Both the position numbers and the translations under genes were made by a program. 49,446 bases of DNA. Source: Bryobacterales bacterium (lineage in GTDB: Bacteria; Acidobacteriota; Terriglobia; Bryobacterales; Bryobacteraceae). The notes beneath the pieces were generated by a model. The model was not told where the DNA came from. It was given only the letters and a program-made list of their open reading frames with translations, and did not search any database. How positions within the stretch are numbered: position 1 is the first letter of the stretch; the number at the start of each line of letters is the position of its first letter. Location: assembly GCA_003167495.1 (NCBI GenBank), contig PMSX01000147.1:1-49446 (forward strand), written 5' to 3'. Positions 22,769-31,114 of this stretch are shown in pieces.

Positions 22769-24310
22769 CTACGTAATCGGTCGCCAAGACCGCCCGTCCC
22801 TTTGCAGCATGGCATCCGCTGCCTGCGGTCCATAGCAACCGGCGATGTAATTCGGGAACGTTTTTGCGGGATTATTGCCCCAAAAGTCGAGCACTGGCTG
22901 AACCGTCGCCCAAGCGCCTTCAATGTTGTCGGCCCGCTGAAAGAGCGTCGCATCGCCGATCATCACGTCGAAAATCAACGTTTCATAACCAGTAGATGGT
23001 TTTGTGCCGAAGTAATCTTCGTACTTGAATTCCATTTTTACTTTGCCTAACTTCATGTCGGGGCCCGGAATCTTTGCACCGAACTCCAATGCGATCCCTT
23101 CGTCGGGTTGTACGCGGATCAACAGCCAGTTGGGCGCAAGGCTCGTATCCTTCAGCAGGGTGACCGGCGTCTCTTTGAAGCGAATGGCAATCTGCGTTTT
23201 GCGCATATGTAAGCGTTTCCCGGTACGAATGTAAAAGGGCACGCCGTGCCAACGCCAATTGTCGATGTTCAATTTCATGGCGACGTAGGTCTCCGTGGTA
23301 GAATCCGGCGCGACGTCCGGCTCTTCGCGGTAGGCAACCGCCGGTTTGTCGCCAATGGCGCCTTTGTCATATTGCCCGCGTACCGCACACAACGGAATAT
23401 CTTCCGGTCCGAGTTCGCGAATGGCCTCAATCACCTTGGCCTTTTCGGAACGAACGGCATCCGCGCTCAGCGAATTGGGGGCTTCCATCGCGGTGAACGC
23501 GAGCAGTTGAAACACGTGGTTCGGAACCATGTCGCGCATGGCGCCGGTCTTTTCGTAAAAGCGCCCACGCTGTTCTACACCTATGGACTCCGCTACCGTA
23601 ATCTGCACGTGGTCAATGCGGTCGCGATTCCAGATGGGTTCAAACATCCCGTTCGCGAAGCGGAACATCAAAAGATTTTGCACGGTCTCCTTGCCAAGGA
23701 AATGGTCAATACGGTAGATCTGTGTTTCATCAAGGAAACTCAGGATCTGCTTGTTCAGAGCTTTCGCCGAAGCTAAGTCGTGGCCGAACGGTTTCTCAAT
23801 CACGACACGTCGCCAGGCGCCCTTGTCTTCAATCGCCAGACCAGCTTTGCCGATTTGCTCCACCGTCGATCCGAAGAAACGGTCTACTACCGCCAAGTAG
23901 AACAGATAATTGCCACCGGTGTGATGGCTGCCGTCAACCTCGGTCAGTTTCTCCTTCAGTTTTTGATAGCTTTCCGGGTTGGTCAAATCGCCTTGCACAT
24001 AAAACATGCGGTCGGTCAGCCACTTCCATCTGTCCTGGTCCACCTCAGCATTAGCGTCTGACGCTTTTACGAACTGATCCACCATGTCGGTCAGCGTCTT
24101 CTTCCAGGCGTCTTCCGCGACGTCTGCCAAATCGAAGCCTACAATCGCGAACCCTTCCGGCAGCAAATCCGAACACGCCAAATTGTAAAGAGAAGGAACA
24201 ACCAAACGTTTTGTGAGGTCGCCGGCTCCGCCAAAAATCACCATGCAGCAAGGCCCTGCTTGCTTAGCACTACTTGCTTTGTCGAGAGGCATCGATCCAT
24301 TCTCGCTCAC
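22769..24310 (-). CDS. zwf: Glucose-6-phosphate 1-dehydrogenase
   Basis: A 513-residue enzyme of normal length that oxidises glucose 6-phosphate to 6-phosphogluconolactone with NADP or NAD in the cytosol. The Rossmann motif is IFGGAGDLTKR (25-35), EKPFG is at 172-176, and the active-site signature RIDHFLGKE is at 200-208, with the catalytic histidine region following. The C-terminal substrate domain is complete (YIRTGKRLHMRKTQI and onward). It is the last gene of a minus-strand set, 10 bp after trehalase, so glucose released by that set could feed the pentose phosphate route after phosphorylation. No gluconolactonase or 6-phosphogluconate dehydrogenase gene is adjacent. Confidence 0.95.
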   Translation of the reverse strand: MSENGSMPLDKASSAKQAGPCCMVIFGGAGDLTKRLVVPSLYNLACSDLLPEGFAIVGFDLADVAEDAWKKTLTDMVDQFVKASDANAEVDQDRWKWLTDRMFYVQGDLTNPESYQKLKEKLTEVDGSHHTGGNYLFYLAVVDRFFGSTVEQIGKAGLAIEDKGAWRRVVIEKPFGHDLASAKALNKQILSFLDETQIYRIDHFLGKETVQNLLMFRFANGMFEPIWNRDRIDHVQITVAESIGVEQRGRFYEKTGAMRDMVPNHVFQLLAFTAMEAPNSLSADAVRSEKAKVIEAIRELGPEDIPLCAVRGQYDKGAIGDKPAVAYREEPDVAPDSTTETYVAMKLNIDNWRWHGVPFYIRTGKRLHMRKTQIAIRFKETPVTLLKDTSLAPNWLLIRVQPDEGIALEFGAKIPGPDMKLGKVKMEFKYEDYFGTKPSTGYETLIFDVMIGDATLFQRADNIEGAWATVQPVLDFWGNNPAKTFPNYIAGCYGPQAADAMLQRDGRSWRPIT

Positions 24311-24320
24311 TGCGTTTCGC

Positions 24321-25886
24321 CTACTGAGCTAGCAGTTTTGCGCGATCTTCCTTTGTCAATCCGTCCAGTAATTCCAGGAAGGCGGCGTTCGTCCAACCGA
24401 AGCCTACCTGATTCGCACTGTAGCCGAAGTGAATGGCGCTCACGCTCGATCCGCCGTTCACGACATCGTACTTTTCCACGATATAGCCCACGCGCTCATA
24501 CTCCCGTTTCACCAGTGAGAGAAACTTTAGGGAAATACGTTCAGCGTCGGCGTTGTATCCGTAACGGCGCAATCCTTCCACGGCGATCATCTCCAGCGGA
24601 GCCCAACCGAAGGGCGAATCCCATTGATTGCCGCTAATCTCCGTGCTGGTTTGCAATCCTCCCACCTTCTCAAAGAGCGGGAGGTTTTTTACGATTCGCG
24701 CGGCTTGTTCTTTGCTGGCAAAACCAGCCCACAAGGGGTAAAAAGTCGTCAAAAACGGATAGTGGCGTACGTGCTTGTTTGCAAAATCGTAGTCGTAGTA
24801 GAGACCATCTCTCTCATCCCACATTTGTTTGTTGATCGCGCGCGCACGGGCTTCGGCCTTTGATTGCCAACTTTCCGCCTCCTGCTTGCGGTCCAGTTCA
24901 GTTAGTATCTGCGCGGTTTGTAGCTCCATCAGATAAAGCAACGAATTCAGGCAGACCGGATTGTAGTGAATGATGTCGATATTGAAGGGGCCAAAGCGGT
25001 TGGAAGGATCGAATCCCGATTCGCGCATGGAACGATCGCCCTTATAGAACAACGCTGTGAGCTGATCGGTCGCCTTGTCGTAATACTGGTTCAGGCGATA
25101 ATCGTTCACGTCGTGCGTGCGGAAATAGTCGCGCACCAAATCGTAATGCGTTCGGCCTTGCGCATCTTTTTCGGCCGACAGAACCTCAGGCGCGGGCCCT
25201 TCGCCGAAATCCCAATAGCGGGCTAATCCGCTCTCGGGAGTCAGATGTGGTTCAGTGGACCAAAGCCGGTAATACTTCTCAATCATGGGCAGAGTGTCGG
25301 CCAGCCATTTCTTGTCATGCGTTTTTGCGTAGACACCTAAGACCATCTGCGTCAGAAATGGCGGCTGCGAACGATTCAGATAATAGGTACGGTTGGCGTT
25401 CAAAACTTTGCCGTAGTGCTTCACTTGATAAAGAAAGTTGTCGGCCATGTCTTTGGCCAGTTCCAGTTCGTTATCTTTCAGCAAGCCAACTTGAATGAAA
25501 TAGCTATCCCAGCCATACATTTCGTTAAAGCGTCCGCCCGGCACCACGTACGCTTTCGGCAGATATAACAGGCCTTGTTGCGGAAGCGAATCCATATCTT
25601 CCGGCAGTTGCCTGATGCGGATGGTTTGAAAGCCAGCGGCAGGCATGTCGCGCCGCAAGCCTTCTTCCACGAGTTGCGCGTCTTCCGAACGCGAAATGTA
25701 CAGAGGCCATTTCCCATCCGCGCCGGCCGAAAATTTTGGGTCGACTACCGCTTGGGCCAGATCTTTGTCTGAACGCGTGAGAGTGGTCCAGGTCTGCTTG
25801 ATGTACGTCAGAATAGGTGGTCTGTTGGCCGGTTCTTGTCCGGATAAGAGTGTTAGCGCCACAAAAGGAAGCAATCGCCTTCTCAT
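24321..25886 (-). CDS. treA: Exported alpha,alpha-trehalase (GH37)
   Basis: A 521-residue protein with a short signal peptide (about residues 1-16). Both trehalase signatures are present: PGGRFNEMYGWDSYF (116-130) and NQWDSPFGWAPLEM in the C-terminal part. These surround the catalytic acid and base of the (alpha/alpha)6 barrel that splits trehalose into two glucoses. The signal peptide points to the periplasm. It starts 13 bp after the stop of the large glycosidase gene and 10 bp before zwf, so the three are probably one operon. The symbol is given for the family; the cytosolic form treF is excluded by the signal peptide. Confidence 0.9.
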   Translation of the reverse strand: MRRRLLPFVALTLLSGQEPANRPPILTYIKQTWTTLTRSDKDLAQAVVDPKFSAGADGKWPLYISRSEDAQLVEEGLRRDMPAAGFQTIRIRQLPEDMDSLPQQGLLYLPKAYVVPGGRFNEMYGWDSYFIQVGLLKDNELELAKDMADNFLYQVKHYGKVLNANRTYYLNRSQPPFLTQMVLGVYAKTHDKKWLADTLPMIEKYYRLWSTEPHLTPESGLARYWDFGEGPAPEVLSAEKDAQGRTHYDLVRDYFRTHDVNDYRLNQYYDKATDQLTALFYKGDRSMRESGFDPSNRFGPFNIDIIHYNPVCLNSLLYLMELQTAQILTELDRKQEAESWQSKAEARARAINKQMWDERDGLYYDYDFANKHVRHYPFLTTFYPLWAGFASKEQAARIVKNLPLFEKVGGLQTSTEISGNQWDSPFGWAPLEMIAVEGLRRYGYNADAERISLKFLSLVKREYERVGYIVEKYDVVNGGSSVSAIHFGYSANQVGFGWTNAAFLELLDGLTKEDRAKLLAQ

Positions 25887-25899
25887 AAAGTTGATGTTT

Positions 25900-28347
25900 T
25901 CACCATTGAAACGTGATTGTTTTTTTCACGTAGCCTTGCCCGCTTGGAAATTGCAAGTGTAGTTTGTTGCCCTTGATCTCCGCGTTGCTTACTACAGCGT
26001 CACCTCGGTTGAACCTCAGTGGCAAGTCATAGACAGCGCCGGCCTGTGCTTCGAACGAAAACGTTGCGCTGAGCGGACCCCGCTTTTCATCTATCGCCTT
26101 AAGCTGCTGAGTTCGCTCGCCTGGTTCCGGAAGCTGCGCCGGCATGGCCAATTCGACGCGCGGCAAGGGAAGCATAATCGTACGGATTATTGATGGCTTG
26201 GCATCGCACACTTTGCCGGGTGGCGGCCCTGCCGATAAGCACAAAATCCGCGGCATCTTCGTTAGCGCCTGCACGCGCAACTCCCCGCCCGTCCGCTCCA
26301 TTTCCAAAACAACTTCCACTTCTCCCACCTGCACGTTACGCAATTCGACGCGGTCCCAGGCGGCCGGCAGTTGAGGATTCACCCAAAGTTGTTTTCTTGC
26401 CGCGTCCCAATTCAAGCCGAACAAACCGCGCACCAGGGGACTGACAACCATGGCCGATGACCACATTTGATGCGAGCTGCTTCTGCCCAGTGGTTGAAAG
26501 AACTCGCCGGACAGCAGCTCTGTCACCGACCCTAAATCCTGCGCCCACGTCAGATTCAAGTTCTGCATCAAACTCGCGTAGCCCGCCAGCGGCCGGCCCG
26601 CGCGGTATTCCGCTAACGATACCCAACCCGTGAACAACGGCCATACGGACCCTTGATGGTAACTGATCGGGTCATAGAATGAGGTCTTTTCGCTGATGTC
26701 TCGCGTGCCCCAATCGGTCGAAAATTCACTCGATGCCCAACGGCTCAGCATTGACCCTGCTTCCGGCAATGATGTGCCGTCCCACCACGCCACCGCGGGA
26801 TAAATGCTTGCGGTGTGGTCGAGTGTTCCATCGTTATTGCGGCTAAACGCGTAGAAATCGTCCGTCTTGTCGTAGAAGTGCATTAAGATCTCTGAGGCGG
26901 TCGATTGAGCCTTGAAGCGGACCTCGCGGGCGAGCGCGGCATCCCCCACTTCATCGGCTAAGTCCGCCATCGCCAAATAAGCTTGATAGTCGAGGGCCGC
27001 CAGATACGTTTCTTCTTGCGGCATTCCGGAAGGCCAGGATTCAACCCACCCTGTTCCTTCGGCGTTTGAGTAAATGCCGTTATTGGCTTCATGCGCGCGC
27101 ATAAAGCCGCGAGCTTTCTTGAACGCCTCCCAGTTTCTTTTTATGTAATCTTGATCTCCACTCTTGCGCGCATAGTCCGCCGCCGCCATGAGCAGCAGCG
27201 GTGTTGCATCGGCGGAAGCATAAAAGTACGGTGTTGCGTTCCAATCAATACTGTCCGCAGCCTGCGAATATTCATGCATGATTTTGCCGTCGGCGCGCTG
27301 GCGGAGAATCAAGAAATCCAGCGCGCGGCGCGTCAAAGCATAATCGCCATAGCTGTTCATGGCGTAGGTGCTCCACAAGGTATCGCGACCGAAAAACCAC
27401 GCATAACCAGGACGGGCGGAATCGGCTGATTCGTAATATCCGGCCACCATGCCGGTCTCTCCTTGCGCGGTTGTGACTTGTGACTGATCAATGGCAATTT
27501 CGGCCCAACGCAAACCATCGTTGATGCGCGGGTCAGGTGTTTCGGCGACGAGCCTGTGATCGAAGAAATGCGCGTAATAGTTCTGCGTTTCAGCATAAGC
27601 CTGCGGCAGCGACTCGGCCATCTCGGCCACATGCTCGGGGGTCAGAGTCATAATGAGCGGGAAAACGAATCCACGGTCTTTCTTGGGGTCGAAATTGAGT
27701 TTCAGCTCCAATGGATACGTCTGGGGATGTTCCTGATACGGCACCATGACGCCGGGTTGCGTGCGCGGCATCGCGACAGCGGCAATGAGATGCTCGTTAT
27801 CGGTGTGCAGCACATAATATCCGCTGTCACCTCGCTTCACCCATTCGCCGTTCGGCCGTCCGAAGTTCGGCGCGGGCCACATGCGCAACATTTCCGGGGT
27901 GAAGGAAAAGGTAAGCGCTAACGGGCGAATAGAATCGATTTCAAAGAAGACTGCGGCGGGTAGGGTAGCGTTCGATCCGCGCCCCGCGAACATGTGCTGG
28001 CGTACCGTGAACGCGGCGTGCGAATACGTAATGACTGTTTCCGCGGGAGAAACTCTGATGGATGCGGCCAGTGCGTTCACATCAATCGGTACAGCATAGT
28101 CGGCCAGTTCGGCGCGAATGCGGAAATCACTCAAAATCTTGACTGGCCATTGCCAGGCTTCGAACTTCCCGTTTTGGCGCCCCAACAATGCGCCGTGCTC
28201 GCCCGCCACTGTCCAAGGCCGGCCGGGCACACACGGAGAAACGATCTCCAAATCCTGGCTTTGAGCGGCGAAATCAGACAGCGGTTTTAGATCCGCCGCC
28301 AAAGCGCCGTAAACCAACAAGCCCGATAGGCAAAGTCGCAATGTCAT
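25900..28347 (-). CDS. Large exported (alpha/alpha)6-barrel glycosidase, GH63/trehalase-like
   Basis: An 815-residue protein with a signal peptide ending about residue 17 (VYGALA). The N-terminal 260 residues look like a beta-sandwich domain. The central barrel starts near INDGLRWAEIAIDQSQ and has PGYAWFFGRDTLWSTYAM, a motif shared by glycogen-debranching and GH63-like enzymes, with a catalytic Asp in GRDT. ISYHQGSVWPLFTGW is the second conserved barrel passage. A C-terminal beta domain follows. It should cleave alpha-glucosidic bonds of an oligosaccharide outside the cytosol, but its exact substrate is not evident. It is the first gene of the trehalase-zwf set; its start codon is 25 bp from that of a divergent operon. 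Confidence 0.8.
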   Translation of the reverse strand: MTLRLCLSGLLVYGALAADLKPLSDFAAQSQDLEIVSPCVPGRPWTVAGEHGALLGRQNGKFEAWQWPVKILSDFRIRAELADYAVPIDVNALAASIRVSPAETVITYSHAAFTVRQHMFAGRGSNATLPAAVFFEIDSIRPLALTFSFTPEMLRMWPAPNFGRPNGEWVKRGDSGYYVLHTDNEHLIAAVAMPRTQPGVMVPYQEHPQTYPLELKLNFDPKKDRGFVFPLIMTLTPEHVAEMAESLPQAYAETQNYYAHFFDHRLVAETPDPRINDGLRWAEIAIDQSQVTTAQGETGMVAGYYESADSARPGYAWFFGRDTLWSTYAMNSYGDYALTRRALDFLILRQRADGKIMHEYSQAADSIDWNATPYFYASADATPLLLMAAADYARKSGDQDYIKRNWEAFKKARGFMRAHEANNGIYSNAEGTGWVESWPSGMPQEETYLAALDYQAYLAMADLADEVGDAALAREVRFKAQSTASEILMHFYDKTDDFYAFSRNNDGTLDHTASIYPAVAWWDGTSLPEAGSMLSRWASSEFSTDWGTRDISEKTSFYDPISYHQGSVWPLFTGWVSLAEYRAGRPLAGYASLMQNLNLTWAQDLGSVTELLSGEFFQPLGRSSSHQMWSSAMVVSPLVRGLFGLNWDAARKQLWVNPQLPAAWDRVELRNVQVGEVEVVLEMERTGGELRVQALTKMPRILCLSAGPPPGKVCDAKPSIIRTIMLPLPRVELAMPAQLPEPGERTQQLKAIDEKRGPLSATFSFEAQAGAVYDLPLRFNRGDAVVSNAEIKGNKLHLQFPSGQGYVKKTITFQW

Positions 28348-28372
28348 AAACTATCGACTTCCATCCTATTCG

Positions 28373-29083
28373 ATGAAAGCTACAGTACAGCTATCTCTTG
28401 ATTTAATTGACCTCAACGAGGCGATTCGTACCGCCGATATTGCGATCCGCGCCGGTGTCGACTGGCTGGAGGTGGGCACGCCCCTGATTATTGCCGAGGG
28501 CATGCGCGGTGTGCGGGAGTTGCGCGCACGCTATCCGCACGTGCCGATTGTGGCGGATTTGAAGACCATGGACGGGGGCTGGCTTGAAGCCGAAGTGATG
28601 GCGAAAGCGGGCGCTAGCATGGTGGTTGTGATGGGTCAGGCGCACGAAGAGACAATCGAGCTTGTGGTGAAAGCGGGCCGCGATTTTGGCGTCAAGGTGA
28701 TGGGCGACAACATGGCCATGCCTGATCCGATTGCGGGCGCGCAGCGGATGGAAGATCTCGGCTGCGATTACATTATTCACCACATCGGTTTCGATTTGCG
28801 TACGCTGCGCCGATCACGCGGTCAGCACGCCGATACGCCGCTCGATCGCCTGTCGGAAGTGGTTGCCGCGGTCTCCGTGCCGGTTCAGGCTGTGGGCGGG
28901 CTAACCTTGGAACAGGCCACCGATACGCCGCGTTATGGCGCCCCCTTGGTTGTAGTAGGCGCGCCGCTGGCGATTGATCCCAACGCGTTTCGCACCGCGC
29001 AGGGCGATGTTGAAGCCACGCTGCGGTTGATCTGCGAAAAGGTTCATGCCTTTGGCGACATCAAAGTGGGGAAGGAAACGTAA
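28373..29083 (+). CDS. OMP decarboxylase-superfamily enzyme (3-keto-L-gulonate-6-phosphate decarboxylase / hexulose-6-phosphate synthase type)
   Basis: A 236-residue TIM-barrel protein. ADLKTMDGG (61-69) contains the Asp-x-Lys-x-x-Asp of the OMPDC superfamily (Asp62, Lys64, Asp67), in the KTMD form of the KGPDC/HPS group. EVGTPLI near 33-39 and the closing VVVGAPLAI phosphate-binding region also match. These enzymes work on keto-sugar phosphates, either decarboxylating 3-keto-L-gulonate 6-phosphate to xylulose 5-phosphate or joining formaldehyde to ribulose 5-phosphate. The neighbours, a sugar dehydrogenase and a UlaE-like isomerase, favour a sugar breakdown route over formaldehyde fixation. 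No 6-phospho-3-hexuloisomerase is present. Confidence 0.85.
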   Translation: MKATVQLSLDLIDLNEAIRTADIAIRAGVDWLEVGTPLIIAEGMRGVRELRARYPHVPIVADLKTMDGGWLEAEVMAKAGASMVVVMGQAHEETIELVVKAGRDFGVKVMGDNMAMPDPIAGAQRMEDLGCDYIIHHIGFDLRTLRRSRGQHADTPLDRLSEVVAAVSVPVQAVGGLTLEQATDTPRYGAPLVVVGAPLAIDPNAFRTAQGDVEATLRLICEKVHAFGDIKVGKET

Positions 29084-29092
29084 AATTAAAAT

Positions 29093-30130
29093 ATGAGCGC
29101 AAAAATGCCTGGGCTGGTGAATTATGCGCACGCGCCCCTATCGGTGGAGTTGCGCGACGTGCCGGTTCCGGAAATTAGCGAGCGCGATGTTCTGCTGCGC
29201 GTGGGTGCGGTCAGCGTGTGTGGCAGTGATCTGCACCAATGGCGCGGCTCGCACGGTTGGCATGTCAACTACCCGTGCATTCTGGGCCATGAATTTTCGG
29301 GCACGATTGCCAAAGCGGGCGCGCGCGTTTCACATTTCAAGGAAGGTGACCGGGTGGTGAGCGAAACGGCCGCGGTGATTGACGATGCATCGCCCTTGAG
29401 CCGCACCGGTCTTTACAATCTTGACCCAACGCGGCGTGGCTTCGGTTACGGCGTGGATGGCGCAATGACGCAATATGTACGTGTTCCGGAACGTTGCCTG
29501 CATCACATCCCCGCCAGTCTTCCATTTCAAGAAGCAGCCCTGACTGAGCCTTGCTGCGTGGCATACAACGCCGTTTGCGTGAACGGGCGCATACGTCCGG
29601 GCGATAGCGTTCTCGTGATTGGTCCTGGACCCATCGGCATACTCTGCGCCATGATGGCGAAGCTGAGTGGCGCGGGTCCGCTGATTGTGGCCGGCCTGCC
29701 TAGCGATAAACACCGCTTATCGGTGGCCAAGCAGCTAGGCGCGACGGCTACCCTCGAAGGCGGCGTCCAAGAATACGTTTCCAAACTAGGCGATGGTTTA
29801 GGGGTCGATGTTGCCATTGATGCTTCGGGCGCTTCCATTACTCTCCAAATGGCTCTCGCTGCTGTGCGGCCAGCCGGGCAAATCATCAAGGTGGGTTGGG
29901 GACCGCAGCCCATTCAATTCAGCCTCGATCCGTTGGTGCAGAAAAACGTCACTCTAGCGGGAAGTTTTTCGCATAACTGGCCGATCTGGGAACGTGTTAT
30001 TTCTATGATCGTTTCCGGCCAAATCAATCTCGATTCGGTAATCAGCCGCGTGGCCGGCCTGTCTGATTGGCACGAATGCTTTGAAAAGATGGAAGGCGGC
30101 GAATACGTAAAGGCAGTTCTCACTCCGTAA
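29093..30130 (+). CDS. Zinc-dependent medium-chain dehydrogenase (polyol/threonine dehydrogenase-like)
   Basis: A 345-residue MDR enzyme. Catalytic zinc ligands are visible: Cys43 in VCGSDLH, His66-Glu67 in LGHEF and Glu152 in TEPCC. The cofactor motif is IGPGPIGIL (176-184). The lobe that normally holds the structural zinc by four cysteines (about 91-115) has none: it reads ETAAVIDDASPLSRTGLYNL. The fold is otherwise complete. It should oxidise a sugar or sugar-alcohol hydroxyl with NAD(P). It starts 9 bp after the decarboxylase gene, and its stop overlaps the next start by one base (TAATG), so the three genes are one operon. Confidence 0.9.
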   Translation: MSAKMPGLVNYAHAPLSVELRDVPVPEISERDVLLRVGAVSVCGSDLHQWRGSHGWHVNYPCILGHEFSGTIAKAGARVSHFKEGDRVVSETAAVIDDASPLSRTGLYNLDPTRRGFGYGVDGAMTQYVRVPERCLHHIPASLPFQEAALTEPCCVAYNAVCVNGRIRPGDSVLVIGPGPIGILCAMMAKLSGAGPLIVAGLPSDKHRLSVAKQLGATATLEGGVQEYVSKLGDGLGVDVAIDASGASITLQMALAAVRPAGQIIKVGWGPQPIQFSLDPLVQKNVTLAGSFSHNWPIWERVISMIVSGQINLDSVISRVAGLSDWHECFEKMEGGEYVKAVLTP

Positions 30131-31023
30131 TGTCTTTGAATATTTCAGCGTTTCCCAAGTGCTACCTTGAGCAGATTTCTAACGGCCAGATGACCGTTTT
30201 CGATTGGATCGAAATGGCCAAGCAACTTGATGCCGATGGTCTGGAAATGTACACCGGCTTTTTTACAAGCTTTGAAGACGGTTATATCGATTGCGTTGCC
30301 GAAGCCATCCGCAACGCCAGTTTTTCCATGCCGATGCTGTGCTGCTCGCCCGATTTCACGGCGCCAGACGCCAACAAACGGAGGCGCGAAATCGAGCGGC
30401 AGGCGCACATGATCCGCATCACAAAGCGCTTAGGCGGAGAACGCGCGGTGTGCCGCGTGCTCAGCGGGCAGCGTTATCCGGAAGTGGCTTGGGAAGATGG
30501 AAAGAAATGGGTCATTGAAGCGTTGAATGAACTGATTCCGGTTGCCAAGGAAAACAAAATCATTCTGGGCATGGAGAATCATTACAAAGATGGATTCTGG
30601 AAGTATCCGGAATTTGCTCAGAAGATGGATCGGTTCATTGAGATTATCGACAATGTTTTTGAACGCGAGTATTTCGGCGTCCAATACGATCCGTCGAACG
30701 CGATTGTGGCCGGGGACGATCCGATTGAACTACTGCGAAAGGTCGCCGATCGGGTGGTCAGTATGCATGCAAGCGATCGATACTTGGCTGAAGGCGCGAC
30801 GCTCGCGGATCTGAAGCAGACGGATGGCACAATCGGCTACTCGCCTAATCTGCGGCACGGCGTGACCGGCAAAGGACTCAACGATTACAACGCGATCTTC
30901 AAGATTCTAGCCGAGCGCAAATACCGCGGCTGGATCAGCATTGAAGACGGCATGAACGGTATGGAAGAAATGGCCGAATCTTTGGCCTTCCTGCGAACGA
31001 TGAGTGAACGGTATTTCGGCTAA
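30130..31023 (+). CDS. Sugar phosphate isomerase/epimerase (xylose isomerase-like TIM barrel)
   Basis: A 297-residue protein of the AP-endonuclease-2/xylose-isomerase-like family. The usual metal-site acids appear: Glu in ILGMENHYKDG, Asp in VQYDPSNA, the His of VVSMHASDR and Glu in WISIEDGMNG. Members include L-ribulose-5-phosphate 3-epimerase (UlaE), inosose isomerases and hydroxypyruvate isomerase. With the KGPDC-like enzyme two genes upstream, an UlaE-like step is attractive, but the substrate cannot be read from sequence. It is the last gene of the operon; the ATG is reached by TAATG coupling. Confidence 0.85.
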   Translation: MSLNISAFPKCYLEQISNGQMTVFDWIEMAKQLDADGLEMYTGFFTSFEDGYIDCVAEAIRNASFSMPMLCCSPDFTAPDANKRRREIERQAHMIRITKRLGGERAVCRVLSGQRYPEVAWEDGKKWVIEALNELIPVAKENKIILGMENHYKDGFWKYPEFAQKMDRFIEIIDNVFEREYFGVQYDPSNAIVAGDDPIELLRKVADRVVSMHASDRYLAEGATLADLKQTDGTIGYSPNLRHGVTGKGLNDYNAIFKILAERKYRGWISIEDGMNGMEEMAESLAFLRTMSERYFG

Positions 31024-31114
31024 AGGGTAACTTCCCGGGCAGCGTATTAGTCTTTTCATGATTGGAAAGTTGCGTTATCCTGAGTAAAAGCCTGCCCCGC
31101 CTGTTGGCTCCAAA

